64,000 bases of DNA from Turritopsis dohrnii (Eukaryota; Cnidaria; Hydrozoa; Anthoathecata; Oceaniidae). The notes under the pieces were generated by a model that did no database searches, was not told the origin of the DNA, and saw nothing but the letters and a program-made list of their open reading frames with translations. Below, one piece after another: positions 1-12,406 of this stretch. The DNA lies in the NCBI GenBank assembly GCA_027922465.2, contig BQMF02000200.1:620001-684000 (forward strand). Reading direction: 5' to 3'. Position 1 is the first letter of the stretch. Each line of letters starts with the position of its first letter. A program made the position numbers and the translations under genes.

Positions 1-1022
1 CATCTGTCTGTTTGATTTAATGGGTATCATTTACATTTGGTACAGGTCTTATGGAAAGTTAAGATCAGGTCTTGTCAATTCAAAGCAACTATGTTTAGCT
101 TTCAGATATTAATAAAAATCTTAGTTAGGATCGTTTGAGAACATCATTTTTTACTAGACCATTTTATTCATTAGATCACCATATACGATTCTAGCAAAGA
201 ATTGGATTTTTCAGAGGTCGTTTTCTCAAAACTATTGCAAACGCGTGTGTGTGAATTAGAAGGTGAGATTTATTATGAAGCATTCTTGTTATTTTTGTGA
301 AACGTATAATGATCGATAAAACTAATATTGATGATCAAATGCGAATCGATCGTCCCTGTATTCCTTGAGACTCCTTTTACATTTTCATAGATGGAAGAAT
401 GCAAGGCAATGGAGAAGATAACACTTTTTAAAGGCTTGAGCATTTTAACAATTTGTATTTGACTTATAGGTTCTAAAAATGACTCTTTGTTCACCAATTT
501 GAAATTGACGATATTGTGGGACCAGGCTTCACTAGTAGAAGAAATCTTAGATGAAGCAATTACTTATTTCACGGTAACTTTGACGTTTCTTCATCAGTAA
601 AGGTTTGTTTTTATTCCAATCTGATCTTCTAAATCAAAGTCATCTAGAATATTCAATCCTCCTTATAATTATCTTACATTACAATGGCTTTGATTCGTAA
701 GTAATCAAAAAATACGAATAGTCAAGATCTTCTAAGATCCTTTTAATATTAAAAGAGAATTCCTAAGTCACCATCTTGACACTAATTTTCATCCTAACAT
801 AATTTTCGAACGATCTTCTCTGGAAATTAAAAAAAAGTTTTTTTCGGCCGTTTCTACTTATACACGTTTTACCACTATCAGTAATCCACTACTATTAAAA
901 GTACCACTTCAACCTTCTGGGCACCTTAACAGTGGAGAATCAAAATGCTTTTTTGTTTTGTTTTGATTTTTTTTTCTTTTTCTTTTTCTTTTCAAACTAT
1001 TTTTCACGATTTTCATATTCAG
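1..1022. other. AT-rich stretch upstream of first visible TRPM exon
   Basis: No coding segment that joins in frame to the downstream channel exons is visible here. It is probably intron of the TRPM gene, because the next exon (1023) starts in the middle of the protein behind an acceptor preceded by a T-rich tract. I see no RNA gene or repeat. Confidence 0.4.
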
Positions 1023-4000
1023 GAGCGACAGCTTCATGACGCAATGGTTATGTCTTTGGCATGGAATCGATACGAAATAGTTGAAGTTCTCACGCAGTTT
1101 GATATCAGTATGGATGGGTTAATCACAGTCGAGATTATGGAGGTTTTGTACTGTTGTGCTGCTGTTATGTCAAAATACTCTCCTTTAAATGAGTTACTGA
1201 AAACCTCAAGCTGTGTCCAACAGTCCCTGACACCAGATCACCGGGCAATGTTGGTTAGACTAGAAATGAAACATTTATCCAGCGTCCAAATTTATCGCAG
1301 AGATGACATCTGTACATTTTGCAGTAGCATGTGTGAAGACATATCAATTAGTCCCATGAAACTCTTTGAGGTATATGGAATGTTTTTAATAATCACTTTG
1401 AAGTTATAAACCTCAACTAATCCCAAATTAAAACTTAGTCTCAAAACGTTCTTCATATGAATATTAGTCTTGGACTCAAGTCTATCTCCAATGCTGGTCA
1501 GATCTTAGTGTTTTGTAGACCTATATGTTCGTCTAGAAAAAGTACAACTCCAAAGACAAGATAACCAATCCGTACAAAGAGTTGTTTTATTGGGCCGTTT
1601 TGAATGATATGAAGGATATGGCGCTCTACCTATGGCAATTTACCGAAGACAGACTTGACAAAGCCTTAATAGTAACTCACATATCAAAACAATTGGCAAA
1701 CGAATCAAAAATTTCAAACCTTCCTGATAGCTGCGTCTTATCACTACGCGATGCATCAACGTAAGACTTCTTTTTATTTTTACAATATCTATATATGTTT
1801 TTCATCATTTATATGTTATTTTTATTCTTCGTTAGCCTGTACAATGAGCTAGCCTGCGATCTTTTGAATCGTTGTTGGTCTGAAGACAGACGCAAAGCGC
1901 AACAATTGCTATTTCTCCCCTCCCACGAATTCATCTACCCACAAGGTGGAAAAGAAACCTCAGAGGAGTTCACATTGCTTTTTGCCGCTAAAAGCAACAA
2001 CCAACTGTTTATATCTCATGATGCAGTGCAACGAGTACTTGACGACATTTGGACCGGCCCGTTAATGCGAACAGAATTCGACGTCATGACAATTTTGGCG
2101 GCGATAGTGTGGCCATTCAATATTTTGAAGTTACCATTCAACAAAAAAGAGAAAGGCAAGAATGTTAGCATGAGAGAGCTCTTCATTCTTATGCAGCATG
2201 AGAAATCGTTTAAAAGGTATGTTCTCAAAGTGTTTTGGAACTGACAGAAGGATCAATTGCGACAATGGTGCTTTAAATTACCTCTGTTTACATTTCTTGG
2301 CATCATTTTAATACAATTTATTTCAAGATAATGAAAATAAGTTAGCAGGGAATCCCCACGAAAGGGCCCATTAGACGTTTATTTCCTTTTGTTTGACATT
2401 TTGATATAGAGTGGTGGTCATTTTGATATTTGACGGGAATCTATTTTTTATCTGCTGCTATACCCCTATACGTAAATACTTCTTGAACAACCCATCCTAT
2501 ACATCAATACAGAAATGCTTGTGTAACATTAACAGTAGACATTTTCCAATACAATGTCAAAATTCAGCAGTTAGGTAAAAATTATCCAATGAGATGGTTT
2601 ATGTATGACGCGATAGCTTTCAACACTTTAAGGAATTGATATATACCGCAGAGTATACATGAAATGAACCGTGTTTTATGGACTTCAAACTTTCAAGTTT
2701 TACGTTTTTTGTCGCTGATTTGCGCTGGTGTTCGTAAAAGATCTGCTTCTAGGCTTCCTGGACTTTCATAGTTACCAACAGCAGTGCTTGTAAGATACAA
2801 CTTGTTTGTACAACTTGTACAAATTGTGTCATTGTAGAATTTTTCTTTAGATATGAACAGAGATTTGTAAGACAAATAACTTTTGTTGTGGGAACAAATT
2901 AGAAGTTGCATTTTGGAAGTCCATTTTGTAATAATATGGTGCATTTTATTTTGCACATTGCCTTTTTATTTTCAGCGAAAGTACTTCATTACATTTACCC
3001 GAACCAAGTTTTATGATCGCAAGCTCTGAAAGATCAAGGAGAAATACACGTTATGGCTCTCTCTCAGATACAGCTCCTGTCGAATCTGACGACATGGACA
3101 ATACGGAAGAGTTTTCGAATTGGGAAAAAATTTACTATTTTCATTACAAAACCCCGATGATTCGATTTTTCAAGCATTGTGTAAGTGAATCCTAACGTCA
3201 AAATTTAGCAGTCTGCGGCGGTGCCACCCTTTGTCATTTACAAACTGTCTCTTGTTGTACTAATTTGGCAGAGCTTGTTTTCAAATATTTTCTTGCAGTA
3301 TCAATGCAACCAAAAACTCGACGGACTTGATTGACAAAAGAACCAAAGAGTCTCTGAATCTGCCAGTAAAACCTCTCGTGAAGAGACAAATCTAATGAAC
3401 AATCTCAATCACTCAAAAAGATTTTATAAGGTCAACATCTTGTATTTCTGCTGATTTGGAACTGTTAGCTATATGAAACTAGAAATGATTTTCACCTTTG
3501 ACGGGTTGTTCTATAGTGACAATCAATGCATTTATTAGGAAATGACATGCAAGATACAAACTATTGTAATTTATTTATTATTACTTTTTGTGAATTCCAA
3601 GAATGACAAAAGGTCAATTAGGTTAAAGGTTATTTCTTTACTTTTTTCAGTTTTCATATCTTATCTTTGGCTTGTTGTTAGCTTATAATGCTATGCTTGA
3701 CAGAAATCTTGATCGTGATCACATTGTGGAAAACATTTTATTTGTTTACGTCATTGCAATTCTGTTGGAAGAAATGAAAAAGGTACACAATCAATCGCGT
3801 TTTCATTACCATTACTTGAGCATCAATTTCATATCTCTTGATGAAATCAGATCAGATCAGTATGGATAGGAAAGGATTTTAAATCCACTCATGCATAATA
3901 GCAATTCAAAAAAAACGACTATCAAAAAAAATTAAAAAAACTTCATCTTTTTGACATGTAGGATTAAAATCTTATCAGTTAGTTTCATTTTTTCATTAGC

Positions 4001-6083
4001 TCAAGTACTATTTGGCCAATTCTGTATGGATGAAGCTTTATCAATGGATAAGGGAGCCTTGGAACTTGCTGTTGTTTCTCGCGTCAATATTGTTTTTCAT
4101 CGCGTTTGGAATGAACTTTAAGCATTCACTAAGACCATACTCCCATTTGCTATATGCAATCGATGCTGGTTTATGGATATTGCGATCGCTTCGACTTTTG
4201 TATGCGCACGAAATCATTGGACCGTATGTCTATATGATGTGGACAATGGTACGTGAATACCAATATTAGTATAGGAGTTAATAAGAATTTTCTACTTAAG
4301 TAAATCAAAAAGGCTTCAACAGTTCAAAAGTTGGGCATTGGAAGAATTGTGTCAATGGAAACTCTTCTTTAATAGGTCATTCAAATCACTCAAATAGAAC
4401 CCACGTTTGAAGGGAAAAATTTCAAGTCAATGTGCATTGCTTGATAATTATATGTAATAGCGTCAAGCTTAGTTTACCTTTAAAGTCCGAGTCTTTATAC
4501 TGTATAAAGCATTGATATTTGGAATGTACGATGGGTAGCCTTCGCGTTGTTTGTTTTAGTTTTGGCACATGATGAATTTCCTATCTATTCTGTTTGTGAT
4601 CATGTTTGCTTATGGTGTGTCAAGCCAAGCAATCCTGCAGCCGCAAACCAACGTATGGATAATGTTGAAAGAGATAACCTTCCATCCATACTTCAGCATT
4701 ATTGGTGTGGACTTCCTTGATAGAGACCCAAAAAATAGTAAGTTGTGTGACCAATCATGATTATGATTTGTTTGTTATCTTGATATTTCTTAGGTGCTAA
4801 TTTCAGACCCTTTTGTATTGTTCTAATGACGTGCTGGCGTATAACAGTTGTTGAACAAATCACACACCAAGCAATTGGTGCAGATAGATAAAATAAGAAA
4901 TAATGGAGAGTGAACCAAACGTCAAAAAGGATTGTTAGGGAAAATTGTGCAAAAGTCGAGTAAAAACGGTCAGAAAAGTATTCGTCAGGAAAAATAAATC
5001 GGGTCTAAACATTGTCTTGAAAATATTATGAAGAGTGGCGTATTTTCCCAAAAATGTTTTTGAAGTTCAAATCAAGATGGTTTTATATGTAAATTTAACC
5101 GGAACCAAGTATCTAATCACCAATATAAACAATACTTAAAAACTGAAAAACAAGGGTACAGAGTCTTTGCTGTACATAGATATTAATTAAACCAGTTTTT
5201 CTAATAATTTCTTATTCAAGATGCAACAACTCGATTTGGAACTCCAGTTCAGCATAGTTACAGTGAACCGATAGCATTGACGCTATTTGGAGTGTACAAG
5301 CTTGTTGAAGGAACCTTCATATTGAACTTACTGGTTGCTGTTTTCAAGTAAAGATTTTCTATTCATTTCCATACAACAATCCAAAGCGATGTAATACAAT
5401 TGATAAAACGTCAACATATGAACAACACCCAATGATTTGCATATATGTTATGTATGTGTATGTACTATGCATATAGCTATCATTATATTGTATATACAAC
5501 TGTTTCAGCAATACAATAGATCAGGTCCATGAAAAATCAACACGGATATGGAAGTTTGCTCGATTCTCTCTCGTCATCGATTATGATCTCCGATCGTCAT
5601 TTGCACCACCGTTAAACATATTAGAAATACTGGTGAAAGTTTTAAGAAAGATTTATTTGAGATGTTGCAAGTGTGTGAAAAGTAAAGAGAAACCGTTTAG
5701 TGAGTAAACTTTTGGTTTACATTTAGAGCCAACTTAATAGATAAAATATGGCGAAGAAAAGACAAAAAGTGTCAGATTGATCTAGCGCTGGTTCCGAACC
5801 ACCACGTTAATGTTGACGGACGCTTTATGGGCAATGCTATCATATATGAGCTATTTTCCGTTTGAAAATGAATCAGATTCTCAAAAGAAATTGTGAATGA
5901 CTCTTCACTAACTATTGGATTTTTTCGCAGATTATTATCTATATTTTTCTTTTATCTTTCTTAGAATCCAACTGGCTGGAAAGTCGAGAGAATTTAAAAG
6001 ATTTTGAAGCTGGTTGCGTAGATTTGTTGATAAGAAAGCGATTTTCAGCGGACAGCAAGTTGAAAGATTTTCTATCGAAGTAA
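1023..6083 (+). CDS. TRPM-type cation channel, 3' ten exons (N-terminus outside window)
   Basis: Ten exons join in phase with GT/AG borders: 1023-1370, 1582-1760, 1836-2216, 2976-3180, 3651-3782, 4000-4248, 4560-4737, 5221-5347, 5509-5699 and 5965-6083. Together they give 703 codons including the TAA at 6081-6083. Order along the protein: the C-terminal half of the TRPM homology region (LHDAMVMSLAWNR, then WAVLNDMKDMALYLW), a pre-S1 stretch (WEKIYYFHYKTP), S1 (FSYLIFGLLLAY), S2-S4 (exons 5-6), S5 (FLSILFVIMFAYGV), a pore segment (HPYFSIIGVDFLDRD), S6 (FILNLLVAVF), the TRP helix (IWKFARFSLVIDY) and a short tail. TRPM proteins are plasma-membrane cation channels, often Ca2+-permeable. The pore has G-V-D where most TRPM members have G-E or G-Q. 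There is no kinase or NUDT9 domain. The tail may end at this TAA or splice on, since AA|GTAAAT overlaps it. The N-terminal SLOG region is not in the window. Confidence 0.88.
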
Positions 6084-6451
6084 ATTCACTTGAATGTAAT
6101 TAAAACGCTAGCATGTAAAACGTTCAAACTGTTTGGCACAAAGTTTTGTAACTTTTAACTCTTCTTATTTGCACAATTTTGCATACATACATTTATGTGT
6201 ACCACCATTTAATTTTTTCAGCTAGTACTATTATTTTGTGTTTTAAAGGAACGTTAGCCTTCAATATAAGCTCATTATAAACTTCTTTTCTCCGTTACAG
6301 ATTTGATAATTTTCATTTATAAGCAGCAAATGTTTCAATAATACTGACTGTACACTTCTTTCAGTTTTGTTGGAAAAATGCAAAAATGCGACTAAATATT
6401 ATCACAAAGTTCCTTCTTTACTATTTTCACATTGGTTGTCAAGAATAAATG
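6084..6451. other. 3' flank of TRPM gene
   Basis: AT-rich and non-coding. An AATAAA lies near 6445 and could be a polyadenylation signal. Nothing else is recognised. Confidence 0.35.
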
Positions 6452-6612
6452 CAGTGGACCCTCCATAATTCAACTTTCCATTACTCGAATTCTTCATAAT
6501 TCGAACTGAATCATTGGGTCCCTTCAAGCTAAAACCTAGCAGTATCACTCTCTATAACTCGAACTCTCCATAATTCGAACGATTTTGTTTTCGAGTTAGA
6601 GAGAGTCTACTG
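6452..6612. mobile_element. pogo/Tigger-like MITE (161 bp)
   Basis: Imperfect terminal inverted repeats start CAGTGGACCCTCCATAAT at the left and, read on the other strand, CAGTAGACTCTCTCTAA at the right. The right side is flanked by TA, while the left flank is TG, a decayed TA. Internal repeats of the TAATTCGAAC type are present. The CAGTRGACYCTC termini and TA target are typical of pogo/Tigger-type MITEs; the family name is from recognition only. Confidence 0.7.
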
Positions 6613-7304
6613 TAAGTACTATGGTGTATTTAACAGCAAAATGAACTGCATGTACAAGTAAACCTGACACATAGATAAAAAAAATTGGCCCTATCCCCGA
6701 TCGAATTGAATTTAAGAGTAAAAGATAAAAGAACTTGATTTATTTCATTTTTTGAAATGAAAAATTGAAAACTGAATTTTTTTTGAAAATACTTTGAGAA
6801 AACAACTTCAAAGATTGGATTGTACACCCATTTCATGGAATACTTTTGGTTAAGGCCTCCTTATTTCATCTCACTAGCCAAACTAATATGAAAGAAAGAT
6901 GTTTTAATTACTTTCTCTTTTTGTGCGCTTGAGTATTGGCAGGATCTGATTCATTTTTTCACTTTCAAGAATTTATGCAGGTCATATGCACAACATTGAA
7001 ATCCAAATCATCACCTTGCAATTGGCCATTTTGTTTTATTGTTCATACACAGCTTAAAATGAGGAACGTAATTCATGCCGCCCGTACTGTCAAAAATTGC
7101 ATCTTTTGTTTTCTTCGAATTAAGGTCTTGATTTTCATGTTTCATGGAAAGAAGAATTTTCACAAAAACAATATATAGGTGTTTTACAAAAGCAATAAAA
7201 TCACCGAAGAAGCGAATGGTACTCGGGAAAACCTTAAAAGAAGAATTGCTTTTGTGCAAAGCATCCAGAAAAAGGTGTCTCTTGTATAAAATACAAATAT
7301 TGGT
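6613..7304. other. no recognised gene
   Basis: AT-rich DNA between two small repeats. Open frames here have no recognisable motif and overlap on both strands, as expected by chance. Confidence 0.4.
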
Positions 7305-7655
7305 GCCGTAGTATAGTGGTAATCGCTCTCGTATTTCATGCGGGAGATCGGGGTTCAATTCCCCTTGGCGGCGATTCACCATGCGTGAGTGAATGTACCA
7401 TAGCGCCGGGTCGACCCATGCCATGTGAGGGAAATTGGGTAGATGATACATCGGGTGTTGCAGGAGGTCATCCAGAAGAGCGCAAGCCCTTGATTGGGTT
7501 TGTGTCACTCATGAGAGTGTCAAATACTTCGGAGCCTCCAACCTAAGCCGTGGCCCCTCCTGAAAAGCAGATGCAATAGCAACTGAGCGAGGCTAGCCAC
7601 GTAAGACAATACCAAATAAATAAATAAAAATAAACAAAACAAAAAAATAACACCG
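7305..7655 (+). mobile_element. tRNA-derived SINE
   Basis: The first 68 nt (7305-7372) form a tRNA-like head. An A box (TAGTATAGTGG, 7309-7319) and a B box (GGTTCAATTCC, 7352-7362) provide an internal pol III promoter. A D-arm, an anticodon arm with loop ATTTCAT (anticodon TTC) and a T-arm can be drawn, with an acceptor stem holding mismatches. The head continues without a break into a ~240 bp non-tRNA body and ends in an A-rich AAATAAATAAATAAAA-type tail (7611-7650). This is the architecture of a SINE rather than a working tRNA gene. No clear target duplication was found. Confidence 0.8.
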
Positions 7656-7683
7656 CAAAAAAGGCTAAGAAAACGATACCTAT

Positions 7684-7878
7684 ATGAACTTAAAGGCAAC
7701 AATGCTTTCTACAATCAGTGACAGAAAGTATGATTTGTGCTGCCAGACATTAACAGCGCCCCCTCCCTCACAAATCAATGTCCGATGCAAAAAAACTGAT
7801 GGAACAACATTGATTATGTGTGAAAAGTGCGGAAAAGCACTCAAGAAGGACAACGTCATGTTCAGACTATACCTGTAA
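7684..7878 (+). pseudogene. unrecognised cysteine-containing ORF fragment
   Basis: A 64-codon open stretch with the composition of real protein, including a CEKCGK motif and a PPPSQINVRCKK segment. It is followed by two other frames carrying short coherent pieces. I do not recognise the family with certainty. Together with the two relics that follow it may be part of a decayed transposon. No start or promoter can be assigned. Confidence 0.3.
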
Positions 7879-8020
7879 AACTACAGAGACCAGAAAGTTC
7901 GTTGCGTCAAAAGATGATAGATGGGATGTTTTATAACTTATTTATTGACAACATGTTTGACGTAGCTAAGCTGTTTGGAACAGAACAGTTTTATTTTGAT
8001 CTAACGACGACAAAGAACAA

Positions 8021-8143
8021 CTTCCCTTTCGATTAGCAGTCGCCACACTTCAACCGCCAATCTTGATGCACCTTGAATAGAAAGTAGCACCCGATCGCAA
8101 AATTGACACCACCATGTATTTAGATGACATATTTATCACATGA
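8021..8143 (+). pseudogene. Ty3/gypsy-like reverse transcriptase relic
   Basis: One frame reads LPFRLAVATLQPP, then a TAG stop, then MYLDDIFIT followed by TGA. Gypsy-type reverse transcriptases have LPFG-A-AP-FQ about 30 residues before the catalytic Y-L-D-D box. Both the order and the 33-residue spacing fit, and both aspartates of YLDD are present. Two in-frame stops and the lack of any surrounding RNase H or integrase make it a short dead fragment. Confidence 0.5.
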
Positions 8144-8312
8144 GAAAAGGAAAACATGACAGTTCGAATGTCTACACACGCAAACATTATATTCGCGAGC
8201 TTGCAACTTTTAAACTTATTCCATATTTGGAGACTGACCGATCACAAGATGCTCCTTCTTTCCCCTCAACACGGCAATGCCACTTTTCAAGTTCATGTTC
8301 TCCTTAATGAAC

Positions 8313-8505
8313 CCAATGCTGCTGGTCTGCCTTTAACCCTGTTGAACGTCGCATGGCACCTTTGTCCCATGATTTGGCTGGGATTACTTACGGAAATTTT
8401 TGAAATTACCTTAATTCCAGTGACAAGGCTGTCGATATTGAGTTGGAAAAAGAATATTTTTAGAAACCCTCCAACTATTTGTCTGAAGTTTGGTGTGACT
8501 TATGA
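8313..8505 (+). pseudogene. transposase-like relic with FNPVERRM motif
   Basis: The segment reads SAFNPVERRMAPLSHDLAG and, after a frameshift, AVDIELEKEYF, a stop, and SNYLSEVW. A YNPVERRM-type motif recurs in repeated proteins of invertebrate genomes that I associate with transposases, with the Glu as a possible third acidic residue. Frameshift and stop show decay. The family assignment is recognition without a search. Confidence 0.4.
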
Positions 8506-8530
8506 TTTAAACATACATTGCGCGCGGTAA

Positions 8531-8857
8531 GAAGAGGATCATTGGTTTGCGTACAGATGCGTACAGGGGAGAGGGGATCGTAAATTTCAGAAAAACAAAC
8601 GTACGTACTTTATGTAAGGGAATTAATTTTCGCATGAACTTATTTTCGTGGATTTTTTTTAGAAATTTCTCGGAAAATAAGAATATTAATTTTGGGGGGT
8701 ATTAAGCGAAATAATGAAGAAAATGTGAAGAGAACGAAAATAAGCAAAAGAGCAAGAAACTTTTGCTACGTTAAGTATCTATCGTATAAAAAATAATTAC
8801 AACAAAGGGTAATCACAACAACTAGCTTACGAGTCATTTTCTAAAATGCTGAATATC
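8531..8857. other. no recognised gene
   Basis: AT-rich sequence with short runs such as GAATTAATTTTCGC. No coding signal or clear repeat boundary. Confidence 0.35.
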
Positions 8858-8930
8858 AACCTCAAACCCAGGGTTTCTTGCCTTTTCGATATACAGATGG
8901 CGGCAAAGAAGACCCTGGCGAACGCTACTG
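8858..8930. mobile_element. short MITE-like inverted repeat (~70 bp)
   Basis: Begins CAACCTCAAACCCAGGGT and ends with ACCCTGGCGAACGCT, an imperfect inverted repeat. The left end matches, on the opposite strand, the right end of the element at 22907-22979. Termini of the CCTCG(A)ACCCAGGGT kind are familiar from small MITEs in marine invertebrates. Confidence 0.45.
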
Positions 8931-11190
8931 AATGAACGAATTCTATTGGCTGAAAATATTACAACGACCGCAGGATTTTCGAGCAAAAAGAAGAAATCAT
9001 CCCAGTTACTGCTGAGGAAGATAAGAATTAGAGTCTGAAAATTTAATTATTCAAAATAACATTATTTTACCCATCATTTCATTTCACAAAGCGCTGGTAT
9101 GGTAGCATTATGTATTTACAATGAGAAAGGCTAACAACAAAAAGTTCTTAAAATAATCAAGTGAACAAGATAAATTTTCATGCTCTTTTGACTGATAATA
9201 CAACGTGATGAATTATGGCAATTTATTTTTAGAATAATATAGTTTCTAAGAACTTTAATTATAGGCTCAAACACATGTGCTAAAATTTGAGAGCATATTC
9301 AGAGATATGAGGATGAGCATCTTCAATCATTTCTGGGAGGAAAAAAAGAATTCTTTTTGATATAATTTTTGAATATTATCAACAATAAAGCTACAGAAAT
9401 CATTAATACATACAAATACATAGCTGAAACATTATTTGTTGATCACAGATTGACCTATATTTCCATATTAAAACATCATATAATCATGAAATTTATGTAG
9501 CTAATTTCCATTCACTCAGATTCCCTATTAGAATTTAGTGGCTTCAGTTGATGAATATGAATCAAAAAGTTTCTGAAGCAAAATTGTTCAATATGTGGGT
9601 CTAAAACCATGCGTTCAATCGAGAAATGGAATCAAAAACTAAAACAAGCATGTGCACATACATAGACTGAAAATGTAATCTAATTTTTACTTTACGGTAA
9701 ATGACAATTTGTAGGATTTTCATAACAAGGTATACATTGACTTAAGAATTCTATATCTTCAGCTGTATATCGTTTAGCAAAATACATAACAGGATAAAGG
9801 TAAACTTTACACTTAACAACAATACAGCATTTACTCAAAACTAAACCATCTGCCATTATGGATTCAAGATCCCATGTCATGACTTAAAACTATATACGTC
9901 ACATAGCTTGGTTATAAAAATCCTGCAAATTGTCATGTATTAAGTACCTTCAGAGAAAGAAGAATGGGCTGACAAGATTGACTGAGGTGATTTAAGGAAA
10001 GATAATCTAAAAAGCAATTTCCCTGAAATTTGAAATATCGTTATTCATACAGAATACCATCCTGTTTTCGATCATATAGTAACCTTGAAACTAACACAAC
10101 AAATTTCACTCAACATATGTTAAAATCTGGTTAAAATCCTGACAGGATCCTACACAAGATCCTACAAGAATTCAAAATAAAAATAATTCTTTTTCAGTAT
10201 GTTATAAAGGTAGTGAACATAATACAACAAACATAATTTTTAAGTATACTAATAAGTATATATTAACACTTGAGAAATACTTAAGTTAAAGGTTAAAGAA
10301 GAGTGAACATTTTATAAGTTGTGTTTTTCTGTCTTCATTTGTGACAGACGTATACTCAATAATACTTAGGACACTTACAAGAAAAAGTTATAGAGCTTTT
10401 TGGAAATAGACATACATCTACTGACCAGCGATCTTAGCAAATTTTGATATGAATAACAATGTTGAATCATTTCATATATCGGATTAAGTTCCTCATCCCA
10501 AACATTATTTAATGAGAATCTTCTCTCACCACTGCACTGGTGTTGTTTATGTATTATCTTCATAGTTTGTTTTTACTTTTTGTGTGCCTTTATAGATTGT
10601 TTATATTTTCTTTTGTGGAAGACTGAACCTCAATACACTCAAGTATTAATTTTCCGTTCATTTTTTTACTTTTCTCCACTCTATACATGGTTTCTGTGTG
10701 TCTCTTAAATAAACACAACACAGCTCGTTACAAAGTTAAAATCCACACAACACCACACGAATTTTGCAGTCTCCCTTTTATCATTCAAGGTTTTCGAATG
10801 TAATAACCTAATAAGGAATAAAATCTTTATTTCCAGAATGCTGTTGAAGTCTTGGAAAAATATGTAAACAATTTTAAAGTTTTGCAGAAATGACCGCGAG
10901 TGAACTCGACGAATTATGTTTGGTCTCTATATTGGTTGTAATGTGACTTTATAAAAACTGAATGCACAAGACAAAATTTCTTTAGTTCAATTAAAAAATT
11001 TTAAATATTTATAATTTCTTTATGATTTTTCTTTCTGCTCACCAACGAATACAATATTTTTACATGACTTAGTCATAAATAAACAATTTCTAAAGTGGTA
11101 AACTGTTTTGATAAATAATATTAACGCTCGTTTTCATGATGTTCATTGTTATTCTCGACCCTTTCGGACACAGATTTGACCTTTTAAATA
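8931..11190. other. AT-rich gene-poor stretch
   Basis: 2.2 kb of AT-rich DNA. No frame shows motif content, and I see no repeat ends, RNA gene or splice-joined coding segments that I would defend. Confidence 0.4.
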
Positions 11191-11206
11191 GCCTCGCTTA
11201 TTCCAG

Positions 11207-11342
11207 GAAAGAATGCACAGGAAAAGGGAAAAGCACCGGTAATAACAGAAACTTCCGATGAAAGTGATAGCGAGGTAGTTCAAAAGAAAATGGAGAGATT
11301 TTAATACTGATCAGGAATATGACACTGAAATTGAAAAATAAA
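11207..11342 (+). CDS. possible terminal exon of unknown gene
   Basis: A pyrimidine tract and TTATTCCAG| precede an open segment reading PVITETSDESDSEVVQKKMERF and a stop, a composition unlike random AT-rich frames. An AATAAA follows at about 11337. No upstream exon could be paired with it, so it may be a lone exon relic. Confidence 0.22.
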
Positions 11343-11519
11343 ATTATACCACAACCCTTTTAATTAGGATTTTTTTCACGTCGGCAAAACTGTTTTCATT
11401 AAATATGCCTTTTCCCTCGTTTTCCTATGCATATGTAGAACTTAGAGTAATCGGCGCACTCCCACACGTTTTTTGATAATCCTTAATCGAAAATTAAGTA
11501 AGTTATGAAATTTTAGAAA

Positions 11520-11655
11520 TGGACCAAAATTTTAGTCGGACAATATTATTACCCGGACAAAAGTGACTAAAATACTTGGAGGTGACTAAAATTTTGTTCC
11601 ACTAATATTTTCGTCCGACTAAAATTTTGTCCGACTAAGTTTTGTCCGATAAACG
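11520..11655. repeat. degenerate short tandem repeat (GACTAAAATTTTGTCC)
   Basis: Repeated variants of GACTAAAATTTTGTCCGACT occur about six times in 135 bp, in mixed orientation and spacing. Confidence 0.55.
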
Positions 11656-11705
11656 CTAAATGTAGCAAAAATCTACGACAAATGTAGTAAACACCCTTAA
11701 GTTTG

Positions 11706-12060
11706 GAATGAGCCATAATTAGGCCAACCACGTGAAGGCCTTTACCAGGTAACTTTTTAAGGGCTATCAGGTGGCTGCATAATTAAAACCAAATTCGCGC
11801 ATGCGCAGTAAAAAAGACGCTAATATGAACTGAATGAGCCGTAATTAGTAAAAGCACATTAAGGTCTTCGCCAAGTAATTTTTCCAGTGCTATCAGGTGG
11901 CTGTGTAATAAGCCTGGAATTTGCGCATGCGCATTTACAGCCTGTTAGTACACGTAAAATCAGTCATAATTAGGCAAAAGACACGAAAGTTTCACCAGGT
12001 TTCTTATCAAAGGCTATCAGATGGCCATATAATAAAACCAAATATCGCGCAAGGGAAGTT
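11706..12060. repeat. three-unit ~118 bp tandem repeat
   Basis: Three diverged units. Each contains GAGCCATAATTAGGC-like sequence, an ACCAGGTAA-like segment, GGCTATCAGGTGGC and an AT-rich end. The first two units end near GCGCATGCGCA. The third is the most diverged and ends ATCGCGCAAGGG. Confidence 0.7.
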
Positions 12061-12406
12061 AAGCAGAATTATAACGTTATTCTTTTCTTGAAATCAGGAA
12101 TAATATTCTTTTTAAAGATAAAAATTACACAAAACGTTTGAGTATAATCTTTCAATAAATCAGATTTATGTGATTCATGTATAGATTTGTAGCAATCACC
12201 TCATTTTTGCAGCGTTGATATTAGTACAAACGTTTCACGGTACTTTCAGAAGCTTAAGGAAAATGATAATTTTGTCCATTTACTGAATTTTTACATCAAA
12301 AACTATTACATATTTCGAAAGAAGGTAGATTTGTGTGTTTGTTGGAGTTGGTCTGGTTTCCCTATGATTTTTTTAATTTTTGATATGAGGTACGCTTTAG
12401 ACCTCC

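Noticed and set aside
7305..7372. Functional tRNA-Glu gene
   Set aside because: The cloverleaf has acceptor mismatches and runs directly into a SINE body with an A-rich tail, so I treat it as the SINE head.
9692..10563. Minus-strand ORFs of about 62 codons
   Set aside because: No motif, no splice partners, and typical chance length for this base composition.
11706..12060. GCGCATGCGCA palindromes as promoter elements (NRF-1-like)
   Set aside because: They occur at fixed positions in a diverged tandem repeat, with no gene start nearby.
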